Below are positions 1-6,811 of a stretch of 45,139 bases of DNA, piece by piece; positions within the stretch are counted from its first letter, which is position 1, and each line of letters opens with the position of its first letter. The notes beneath the pieces are model-generated. The model did no database searches. It saw nothing but the letters and a program-made list of their open reading frames with translations, and was not told the origin of the DNA. Origin of the DNA: STF1-107 sp964457935 (lineage in GTDB: Bacteria > Bacillota > Clostridia > Christensenellales > UBA1242); contig CAYWFC010000003.1 of the NCBI GenBank assembly GCA_964457935.1, forward strand, positions 1 to 45,139, given 5' to 3'. A program made the translations under genes and the position numbers.

Positions 1-840
1 ATGAAATCCTTACTCAACAAGTCTCCGTCGGATTTCATTTCGGCATATCTCAAACAGTGATCAGATACATAGGCTGTGATTAATGAGTTTGCTGTTCACT
101 TGTACTCATAAGACAACCTTCACCATAAGACAACCTTGACGGTTTTCTTATGTTATCTTTCCCCTGAAAGAGTCCTCATGAAATCCTTACTCAACAAGTC
201 TCCGTCGGATTTCATTTCGGCATATCTCAAACAGTGATCAGATACATAGGCTGTGTTTGATGAGTATGCTACCCACTCTCATTCATAAGACAACCTCACG
301 AATAACGGCGACAAGACTGCCTATTCGTTACGGTTTTCTTATGTATCTTTCCCCTGTCGGAGTCCTCACAAAATCCTTACTCAACAAGTCTCCGTCGGAT
401 TTTGCTGTGGCGTATCCAAAGCAGTGGTTAGACACATAGGCTGTGTTTGATGAGTCATGTACTCATAAGACAACCTTCACCATAAGACAACCTTGACGGT
501 TTTCTTATGTATCTTTCCCCTGAAAGAGTCCTCATGAAATCTTTACTCGACTAGTCTCCGTCAGATTTCATTTCGGCATATCTATAATAGTGTGGCGGAA
601 AGATAAACTAAGAGTACAGATACGGCGTCAACCGACCCGCGAAGATGATATATCATCGAGTGGTCAAAATAGTAATCAGATTGCCGTCAGATTTTGCTGT
701 GGCGTATCTCAAACAGTGATCAGATATACTGGCTATGTTTGATGAATGCTGCTCACTAACAGTGGTCAGACACATAGGCTGTGTTTGATGAGTCATATAC
801 TCATACGCATCACAAGTCAACCTGACGATATACACTATAC
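1..840. repeat. Array of about five degenerate, hairpin-containing 166-190 bp repeat units
   Basis: Homologous units begin near 1, 178, 368 and 534, with a fifth, truncated one around 665-828. Each carries an inverted repeat: TGAAATCC at 2-9 with GGATTTCA at 30-37, and equivalents at 179/207, 369/397, 535/563 and 665/691. The arms change together: CAAAATCC/GGATTTTG in unit 3, TGAAATCT/AGATTTCA in unit 4, CAAAAT/ATTTTG in unit 5. A second inverted repeat, CATAAGACAACC with GGTTTTCTTATG, lies at 124-152 and, with a 36-base insertion that is itself a hairpin, at 284-343. A short stem-loop around TAGGC is flanked by ACACA/TGTGT or a wobble version. Short open frames in this region follow the repeat, lack good ribosome binding sites and look spurious. 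The array probably starts left of the window. Function and active strand are unknown. Confidence 0.85.
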
Positions 841-920
841 ATGAAAAAATATCTTTTGTCAATAGATTTTGGCGAAAAACATTTTTTCGGCATTATTCGT
901 AAGGGTGTCTTATGATGACA

Positions 921-994
921 TGGCAGGCGAGAAAGGAATTGAACCCTTATCAACGGTTTTGGAGACCGTAGTTCTACCATTGAACTACTCGCCT
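921..994 (-). tRNA. tRNA-Trp (anticodon CCA)
   Basis: Read on the minus strand, this folds as a complete tRNA. The acceptor stem AGGCGAG/CTCGCCT is 7 bp and perfect. The discriminator base is G, as in bacterial tRNA-Trp, and the CCA end is encoded. The anticodon stem ACGGT/ACCGT encloses the loop CTCCAAA, giving anticodon CCA. The T arm contains the TTCAATT loop. The 5' end lies about 3 bases from the predicted transcription start of a consensus promoter. It is divergent from trpS, the enzyme that charges it. An open frame running in from upstream of trpS through this gene is an artefact of its complementary strand. Confidence 0.97.
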
Positions 995-1003
995 ATATGG
1001 TAT

Positions 1004-1032
1004 ATTATACACAGGATGGGGGCATTTGTCAA
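1004..1032 (-). promoter_or_regulatory. Promoter of tRNA-Trp (TTGACA-17-TATAAT)
   Basis: On the minus strand TTGACA (1032-1027) and TATAAT (1009-1004) match the vegetative consensus exactly and are 17 bp apart. The predicted start is near 997, three bases before the tRNA 5' end, so almost no leader needs trimming. A strong promoter suits a stable RNA gene. Confidence 0.9.
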
Positions 1033-1078
1033 CGGTTTGGCTAAAATAATGCAAAAAAATCTAGGTGGGGCAAAGTAT

Positions 1079-1108
1079 TTGACATGTAGGGGGGAGATGG
1101 GGTATACT
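1079..1108 (+). promoter_or_regulatory. Promoter of trpS (TTGACA-18-TATACT)
   Basis: TTGACA at 1079-1084 and TATACT at 1103-1108 are 18 bp apart. The predicted start near 1115 leaves a leader of about 15 nt holding only the ribosome binding site. There is therefore no room for a T-box or a trp attenuator, which often precede aminoacyl-tRNA synthetase genes in Firmicutes. Confidence 0.8.
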
Positions 1109-1129
1109 GGGAGTGATAAGGAGAGTATC

Positions 1130-2125
1130 ATGGCAAAGACGATATTGACTGGCATCAAGCCGACTGGCACACCGCACTGGGGGAATTATTTCGGCGCGAT
1201 CAAGCCGGCGATAGACATGAGTGCGAATGAGGAGTATCAGTGCATGTATTTCGTGGCGGATTATCATTCGCTGACTACGATAGACAATGCGCGCGACCTG
1301 ACGGAGTACACTTACGAGATAGCGTGCACGTGGCTGGCGTGTGGGCTGGATGCGGAGAAGGTGTTATTTTACAAGCAATCCAGCATACCGGAGACATTCG
1401 AGCTGGCTGTGATACTAAGCAATCTCACGCCGAAGGGGCTGATGAACAGGGCACACGCGTACAAAGCCATAGTGGAGCGCAATGAGGCGCTGGGAGTGGA
1501 CGTGGACAGCAATGTCAACATGGGGCTATATAATTATCCTATCCTGATGACAGCGGATATACTGCTGATGAACAGCAGATACGTGCCTGTGGGTGCTGAC
1601 CAAAAGCAACACGTGGAGATAGCGCGCGACATATGTGATTATTTCAACAAGCGTTATGGCAAGGCTCTGGTGCGACCAGAGTGTGTGATCAGTGAGGCGG
1701 TGGCTACCATGCCCGGGCTGGACGGCAGGAAGATGAGCAAGAGCTATGGCAATCAGATACCTATCTTTTGCGACAGGGCGACGCTGGAAAAGAAGATCAA
1801 GTCTATCAAGACGGACAGCAGTCTACCCGGCGAGCCGAAGAGCACTGACTGTGTGCTATACCAGTACATGCGATTATTCGCGTCTGATGCTGAGATGGCT
1901 GACATCACTGAGAGATTTCGCGCGGGGATATCGTGGGCTGAGGCGAAGGCTATGCTATTCGACCTAGCGGACAGGTATTTCGCGCCGATGAGAGAGAAAT
2001 ACGAGTATTATATGTCGCACAGGGACGAGGTGGATGAGATACTGCGACGCGGGAGCGAGCGTGCGCGTGTAGTGGCGAGAGAGACGCTGGACAGGGTGCG
2101 TGGCGCCATAGGGGTGAAAGGATAA
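1130..2125 (+). CDS. trpS: Tryptophanyl-tRNA synthetase (TrpRS)
   Basis: Cytosolic class I synthetase that activates tryptophan with ATP and attaches it to tRNA-Trp. The 331-residue product has the usual length. Near the N-terminus the HIGH-type nucleotide-binding motif appears as GTPHWGNY, and the KMSKS loop as GRKMSKSYGN near residue 205. Between them lie blocks typical of the family, such as NYPILMTADILL and VPVGADQKQH. The frame is open upstream to 869, but that part reads through the complement of the tRNA gene; ATG 1130 follows AAGGAGAG at ideal spacing and sits just after the promoter. It is transcribed alone, divergently from its cognate tRNA, and ends before a terminator at 2275. Confidence 0.97.
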   Translation: MAKTILTGIKPTGTPHWGNYFGAIKPAIDMSANEEYQCMYFVADYHSLTTIDNARDLTEYTYEIACTWLACGLDAEKVLFYKQSSIPETFELAVILSNLTPKGLMNRAHAYKAIVERNEALGVDVDSNVNMGLYNYPILMTADILLMNSRYVPVGADQKQHVEIARDICDYFNKRYGKALVRPECVISEAVATMPGLDGRKMSKSYGNQIPIFCDRATLEKKIKSIKTDSSLPGEPKSTDCVLYQYMRLFASDAEMADITERFRAGISWAEAKAMLFDLADRYFAPMREKYEYYMSHRDEVDEILRRGSERARVVARETLDRVRGAIGVKG

Positions 2126-2274
2126 TGCTGTGTGTGGCACTGCAGGTGTCGGGGGATAGTATTGTGTGGCACTATCGGGGTGAAATCTTAGCGCAAAAGG
2201 TCGAGAAAGGTCTAATCGTGTCGAAATGTGGGATTTTCGGCAAAATCTCGCTAGAAAAAACTCAAAAAATATGG

Positions 2275-2302
2275 AATTCTCGCTGAGCGAGAATTTTTTT
2301 TG
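2275..2302 (+). terminator. Rho-independent terminator after trpS
   Basis: AATTCTCGC and GCGAGAATT form a perfect 9-bp stem around a TGA loop, followed directly by eight T. It ends the trpS transcript 150 bp after the stop codon. The stretch 2126-2274 shows no gene. Confidence 0.9.
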
Positions 2303-2366
2303 GCAATTTTTGTAAATCGAGAATAAAAATTTCGAAATTCTCTATTAAAAAGATTGTCGAAACTAG

Positions 2367-2390
2367 TATAATATAGAAAACTAAAAGGAG
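2367..2390 (+). promoter_or_regulatory. -10 box and ribosome binding site of the condensation/ligase/carrier operon
   Basis: A perfect TATAAT at 2367-2372 has no convincing -35 box at the usual distance; the best candidate is ATTAAA near 2344. The start would be near 2379, only 18 nt before the ATG. AAAGGAG at 2384-2390 is well placed. The weak -35 suggests activator dependence or another sigma factor, but that is only inference. Confidence 0.45.
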
Positions 2391-2396
2391 AAATAG

Positions 2397-3758
2397 ATGA
2401 AAAAACCGACAAACAAACAAATATACGAACTGAGTCTATCGCAAGAAGTGGTGCGACTGCAGTGCAAGTTTTCTATATACAAGTGCATAGTCAACATCAC
2501 CATGAGTGCGACAAGTGACGAGAAGCTGGACTGGGACGTGATGAAGCATGCGCTAAACATTTGCGTACAGCGTCACGACTGCACTAGGCTGAGACTTTTC
2601 AAAAAGGGTGGCACGCTGATGCAATACTTCGAGGACGAGGTCACATATGACGACATACCGTATCTCGAGTTTGCGACGGCTGAGGAGCAGGCGGAGTACA
2701 TCAGAAGAGAGACATCGCATCCTATCAAATATCTCAAGGGTGAAGTATTCAAGCCATTCTTCGTACGCACATATGACGGCAAGGATATGATACTGGTCAA
2801 GGTGTGTCATTACATATTTGATAATTATGGGCTAAACATATTCTTCAAGGACTTATTCGACGTGTACCATTGTCTAAAGGACGGGACGGAGTTACCTGCT
2901 GAGCCGACTAAGTTTGAGACTATATTACAAAAAGACATCGCGTACAGGCACAACGAAGTGTCATTTGAGAAAAACGAGGCGTTTTATGCGGATTATTTCG
3001 CTAAGCGCGAGGGGCCTTATTACGCCGGCATACATGGTCTGACCAATAAGATAGCAGTCAAGCAGTATCCGACCAAGGGGATGAAATTTTTCTTCATCAA
3101 GAACGACACCAAGGGGTACATGTACCCTATAGACAGTGCGCTAGGTGCTGACATGATGGAGTATTGTCGTGAGCATGGCGTGTCGCCGAACAATCTGATG
3201 TTTTATGCTTGCTCGCTCGTACAGTCCAAGCTAAACAACGACACCAAGCACATGCTACAATTACAGCTATGCAACTGTCGTGGCACTATGGCAGAGAAGA
3301 CTTGCTCTGGCACCAAAGTGCAGAGTCTGGGGTGCTACACCACTGTCGAGCAGGACAAGTCCATACAGGACAACCTAATGGCATTTAACGACGAGCAAAA
3401 AATGCTCATGAGGCACATCGGCTTCCCTGACACTACATTCCAGATGATGAGTCACAAGGCGTGGAACACCAGTCCTATCAAGACTTATTACGCTATCACG
3501 TTCTCATTCATACCTGTGATGCAACCAAAGGGTGTACAGTACCAGATATACAGCAATGGCAAGTTCGTATTGCCGTCTTATGTCGCGGCTATGTACAATG
3601 TGGACACGCACGAGATACAGATGATATACGACTGTCAGAAAAAGATAATCACTGACGAAAATGTGGAATATTTCCACAAAAATCTACTACACATCATTCG
3701 CGCTATGATCAGTCAGCCTGATCTCAAAGTGAGCGAAGTGAAATTATTGGAGAAATAA
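2397..3758 (+). CDS. Free-standing condensation-domain acyltransferase
   Basis: A 453-residue protein the size of one nonribosomal-peptide condensation domain (also the PapA/wax-ester synthase fold). These enzymes join a carrier-bound acyl group to an amine or alcohol. The catalytic motif HHxxxDG is read here as CHYIFDN, with His138 and Asp142 kept and the first His and the Gly replaced. The N-terminal layout (a start resembling PLSxxQ, then LDWDVMKHALNICVQRHDCTRLRL) matches the acceptor half of C domains. There is no signal peptide, so it should act in the cytoplasm. It is first of three tightly linked genes, and the next two encode an adenylating enzyme and a carrier protein. The substrate cannot be told from sequence. 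RBS AAAGGAG supports the start. Confidence 0.8.
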   Translation: MKKPTNKQIYELSLSQEVVRLQCKFSIYKCIVNITMSATSDEKLDWDVMKHALNICVQRHDCTRLRLFKKGGTLMQYFEDEVTYDDIPYLEFATAEEQAEYIRRETSHPIKYLKGEVFKPFFVRTYDGKDMILVKVCHYIFDNYGLNIFFKDLFDVYHCLKDGTELPAEPTKFETILQKDIAYRHNEVSFEKNEAFYADYFAKREGPYYAGIHGLTNKIAVKQYPTKGMKFFFIKNDTKGYMYPIDSALGADMMEYCREHGVSPNNLMFYACSLVQSKLNNDTKHMLQLQLCNCRGTMAEKTCSGTKVQSLGCYTTVEQDKSIQDNLMAFNDEQKMLMRHIGFPDTTFQMMSHKAWNTSPIKTYYAITFSFIPVMQPKGVQYQIYSNGKFVLPSYVAAMYNVDTHEIQMIYDCQKKIITDENVEYFHKNLLHIIRAMISQPDLKVSEVKLLEK

Positions 3759-3760
3759 AA

Positions 3761-5491
3761 ATGGCAAAATATCAAAACGAAAGAAAAATGCTCAGCAAAG
3801 ACATACTAAAAGACGGAGACTTTGTGACTACGCGTGACGCGCTCGACAGAGTGGCGAAATACTATCCTGACCAGCCTATTTTCGGCGAATTGGATGAGGA
3901 GAAAAATGTAGTTTTGCGCACTGCGGTGGACGTAAGGCAAGACTTTTATGACATAGGCGAGGGTTTGATAGCATACGGGCTAGAGGACCAGCACATCGCT
4001 ATCATCGCTGATAACTCGTACAGATACGTCATCACTGACGTGAGTATCGCAGGCGGTGTGGGCGTAGTGACCCCTATAGACAAGGACGCGAGTGTGGACT
4101 TGACCGCGACACTGCTAAATCGCTGTGATGCGGATGCTATCATCTGCTCGGCGCATCTCATGTCTAAGGTGGAGAAGATATTGGCATCCTGCCCTAGGAT
4201 AAAGACTGTCATCACTATAGACGAGAAAGTAGAGGGGTATCCTGTGCTAGATGAGGTCATCGAGGCAGGCAAGAATGCTGTAGACAAGAAATACACCAAC
4301 AAAGTATTAGATTTGGACAAGACATGCGAGATATTGTTCACATCAGGCACTACTGGCGCGAACAAGGGCGTAGAACTCAATCAGCGCAATCTAGTGGCGA
4401 ACATACTCAACTGTCTGGACGCAGTCAAGGGCGAGAACGATAGGACGAAGAACACGTCTATGTCAATACTGCCTATGCACCATGCTACTGAGATAAATAC
4501 GCACATTATGCCACGTGTGGTCGCTGGCAGGCTGACTTATATATCACCTAGCATGAAAGACATGATGACCAATATCAAGATATTTAAGCCTTATGTCATC
4601 ACTGTGGTGCCTATGGTGGCAAATGCCTTTTATCACAAGATATGGCAACAAGCCAAGAAGCAAGGCAAGGAAGAGAAACTGAAGAAAGGCATCAAACTAT
4701 GCCGACTGATGAATAAGTTTGGCATAGACCTGACGCATAAATTATTCAAAGATTTGTACGAGCCATTTGGTGGCAATCTGACTGAGATAGTATGTGGTGG
4801 CGCACCGCTCAACCCTGAAGTGGTGGCTGGGCTAAAAGACCTCGGTATGTTCATCGTCAACGGCTTCGGTATCACAGAGTGCGGGCCATTGGTGAGTATG
4901 AATGCTGAGACTTATGAGGAAGTGTACTCTATAGGCAGGGCTTGCCCTGGGCTGACAGTCAAGATAGACGACCCAGACGAGAACGGTATAGGCGAACTAT
5001 GTGTCAAGGGTGCTAGCGTGTCAAAAGGGTATTATCGTGACCCAGAAGGCACCAAGCAAGTGTATGATGCGGATGGATTTTTCCACACAGGTGACCTAGT
5101 GCGCATGGACAGCAAGCAGAGGCTATTCATAGCCGGCAGAAAGAAAAATCTGATAGTGCTGGACAACGGTAAGAATGTATTCCCAGAAGAGATAGAACTC
5201 GCTGTAGCTAACAATATCCCTTATGTAAAAGACGTAGTAGTGTACGAGGGCGAGTATCGCAATGGCGACAAGATGAACAGAGTCATCTGCGCAGGCGTTT
5301 ACTGCGAAGAAGGGGTGACGAGAGAGCAGATATTGGCTGACTTTAGGGCGCTGAACAAGACTCTACCACTATACAAAAATGTAAAATACGTCAATGTAGT
5401 GGACAGCGAATACGAGAAGAATGCTTCGAGAAAAATCGTCAGACCGTCGGCATTGAAGCGTCACGACGCGTCTAATGGATTGATAATCTAA
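3761..5491 (+). CDS. AMP-forming acyl ligase / adenylation enzyme
   Basis: A 576-residue member of the acyl-CoA synthetase / NRPS adenylation superfamily, which activates a carboxylic acid as acyl-AMP and passes it to a thiol. The phosphate-binding loop LFTSGTTGANKG lies near residues 190-202. GFGITECGPLVSMN near 370 is the A5-type substrate/ATP motif, and GFFHTGDLVR with GRKKNLIVLDNGKNVFPEEIE near 445-485 is the A7-A8 hinge. A C-terminal NASRKIVRP holds the probable catalytic Lys. The closest architecture I recognise is the long-chain acyl-CoA synthetase group rather than amino-acid adenylation, so a fatty or other acyl acid is the likelier substrate. It starts 2 nt after the condensation gene, with its GGAG binding site inside that gene's end. 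It probably loads the carrier protein downstream. Confidence 0.88.
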   Translation: MAKYQNERKMLSKDILKDGDFVTTRDALDRVAKYYPDQPIFGELDEEKNVVLRTAVDVRQDFYDIGEGLIAYGLEDQHIAIIADNSYRYVITDVSIAGGVGVVTPIDKDASVDLTATLLNRCDADAIICSAHLMSKVEKILASCPRIKTVITIDEKVEGYPVLDEVIEAGKNAVDKKYTNKVLDLDKTCEILFTSGTTGANKGVELNQRNLVANILNCLDAVKGENDRTKNTSMSILPMHHATEINTHIMPRVVAGRLTYISPSMKDMMTNIKIFKPYVITVVPMVANAFYHKIWQQAKKQGKEEKLKKGIKLCRLMNKFGIDLTHKLFKDLYEPFGGNLTEIVCGGAPLNPEVVAGLKDLGMFIVNGFGITECGPLVSMNAETYEEVYSIGRACPGLTVKIDDPDENGIGELCVKGASVSKGYYRDPEGTKQVYDADGFFHTGDLVRMDSKQRLFIAGRKKNLIVLDNGKNVFPEEIELAVANNIPYVKDVVVYEGEYRNGDKMNRVICAGVYCEEGVTREQILADFRALNKTLPLYKNVKYVNVVDSEYEKNASRKIVRPSALKRHDASNGLII

Positions 5492-5509
5492 CGACCAAAA
5501 GGAGGAATT

Positions 5510-5746
5510 ATGAACGAACTAAAAGACATCATCAGCGAATATGTGGGCGTACCATCCAACGAAATACAGACAGATATGAGTCTGCTGGGAGATATCGGAT
5601 TAGATTCTTTTGGCATGATATCACTCATCACCGCTATAGAGGACACATTCGAGGTGTCTATACCTGAGTGCGCATTGCCTAAATTCCAGACTTTGGATGA
5701 TTTGGGCGACTACTTGTCTAAAAACAGCAAAGTGTATGTAGCGTAG
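5510..5746 (+). CDS. Acyl/peptidyl carrier protein
   Basis: A 78-residue carrier protein. GDIGLDSFGMISLI contains the DS motif, with Ser33 the expected attachment site for 4'-phosphopantetheine. The acidic four-helix pattern and length are those of ACP/PCP domains. AAAGGAGGAATT before ATG is the strongest binding site in the operon, fitting the need for excess carrier. Unlike a housekeeping acpP it is not beside fab genes but beside a dedicated ligase and condensation enzyme, so it probably serves only this pathway. No phosphopantetheinyl transferase or thioesterase is visible nearby. Confidence 0.9.
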   Translation: MNELKDIISEYVGVPSNEIQTDMSLLGDIGLDSFGMISLITAIEDTFEVSIPECALPKFQTLDDLGDYLSKNSKVYVA

Positions 5747-5930
5747 GCAATTTTAGACAAAAAAGGAAGATTTTAGACAAAATTAGACTAAAATAGACTT
5801 AGAGTGGGTGTATTTTGGGCAAAATTAGACTTTTTTTGACAAATATCGGAATAGTTTAGACTTTTTTAGACCAAAACAGACCAAATGGGCAAAATTTCAG
5901 ACCAAATATGACATTTGTAGCCAGTGTGGG

Positions 5931-6650
5931 CTATGACTGGATATTTTGGTGAGGACGAGAGTGTGTGCTCTCGTCTTTTTTGTGCAAGATTATCTTTTTC
6001 GGGCTGATGTATTCGGCGAGAATGATATTCTTTAGGTCGCGTCGGGTGTGCAGGTGGCAGGCTTCGTACAGCCACTGTTTGTCACGCGAGATGGACGCCA
6101 GTACGGTGTAATTGATGTGTCCGTCTATGATGAGATATTTGGTCGGTTGGGAGACGGCTGTGGTGTGCGCGTGAATGTCTCGGTGTGTGAGCGGGCGGTA
6201 GTCGGGCTTCGGCAATATGCTAATCTCGCCGTTATTCTCGAAGAATATGTACGATATCTGGTCGAGGTCGAAGTAATTTTTCGCCCGGCACAGCCCGAGC
6301 AGGTCGTTGATGTCGAGTTTGGATTTTTTGAGGTTTTTGTAGTTTATTTTGCCGTCGGTGAGCAGTTCGAGTTGTTTGCCTTTTAGCAGTTTTTTGAATG
6401 GGATTTTTCGCTCGAGCAGGTCGATGAATATGGTCAGCAAAAAGAATATCCCCATGGCGACTAGGTAGTAATACCAAGGATTTTTGAAGTCTGTAGCCCA
6501 TTGCCCTGCTATATTGCCTATGCTGATGCCCACTACATAATCCACCACTGTGAGTTGGGCGACTTGTTTCTTGCCGAGCATATTGGCTATGATGAATATA
6601 GCCACGAATGAGAACGCGGAATTGATAGTGATGATGATCCAATCTGACAT
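5931..6650 (-). CDS. DUF421 membrane protein (YetF/YrbG type)
   Basis: A 239-residue protein with three N-terminal membrane segments (about 4-25, 35-52 and 60-80), then a cytoplasmic domain. VDYVVGISIGNIAG and KLDINDLLGLCRAKNYFDLDQ are characteristic of DUF421. This family occurs in spore formers and others with unknown biochemistry; some members are linked to spore membranes. ATG 6650 follows AAGGTAAC. The C-terminus is a hydrophilic tail that overlaps the convergent operon's terminator, and may be longer than needed. It is monocistronic with its own promoter. Confidence 0.85.
   Translation of the reverse strand: MSDWIIITINSAFSFVAIFIIANMLGKKQVAQLTVVDYVVGISIGNIAGQWATDFKNPWYYYLVAMGIFFLLTIFIDLLERKIPFKKLLKGKQLELLTDGKINYKNLKKSKLDINDLLGLCRAKNYFDLDQISYIFFENNGEISILPKPDYRPLTHRDIHAHTTAVSQPTKYLIIDGHINYTVLASISRDKQWLYEACHLHTRRDLKNIILAEYISPKKIILHKKDESTHSRPHQNIQS
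5954..5982 (+). terminator. Terminator of the carrier-protein operon
   Basis: GACGAGAG and CTCTCGTC form a perfect 8-bp stem around TGTGTG, followed by six T. It sits inside the 3' end of the convergent DUF421 gene, so the last residues of that protein are encoded by the terminator. The stem has no T run on the minus strand and should act only on plus-strand transcripts. Confidence 0.85.
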
Positions 6651-6679
6651 AATGTTACCTTGGTGTTAGTGTAGGGCAA

Positions 6680-6709
6680 AATATATTTTTTATACCACGC
6701 GGGGTGCAA
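6680..6709 (-). promoter_or_regulatory. Probable promoter of the DUF421 gene
   Basis: On the minus strand TTGCAC (6709-6704) and TATATT (6685-6680) are 18 bp apart, about 30 bp before the start codon. A second AT-rich stretch (TATAAA) overlaps the spacer. The match is good but unverified. Confidence 0.55.
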
Positions 6710-6751
6710 AATGAGGATTTTGGGTAGAAATGTGTGAAAAAGTGGCAGTGT

Positions 6752-6778
6752 TTGGCTCGAAATCAATTTTCGTATGAT
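6752..6778 (+). promoter_or_regulatory. Possible promoter of the repeat-protein operon
   Basis: TTGGCT at 6752-6757 and TATGAT at 6773-6778 lie upstream of the 6812 start, but the spacing of 15 bp is short. The -10 box is the more convincing half. AGGAGA precedes the ATG. Confidence 0.4.
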
Positions 6779-6811
6779 ATATTACGGTGGGTTGATTGAT
6801 AGGAGAAATAT

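Noticed and set aside
257..439. A 60-codon plus-strand frame and similar small frames within the 5' repeat array
   Set aside because: They lie in the hairpin-bearing repeats, lack convincing binding sites, and their sequence is explained by the repeat itself.
1..840. CRISPR array
   Set aside because: Unit length is far too long and variable, spacers are not unique, and no cas genes are nearby.
869..1129. N-terminal extension of trpS
   Set aside because: It reads through the complement of the tRNA-Trp gene and lies upstream of the promoter; ATG 1130 has the proper binding site.
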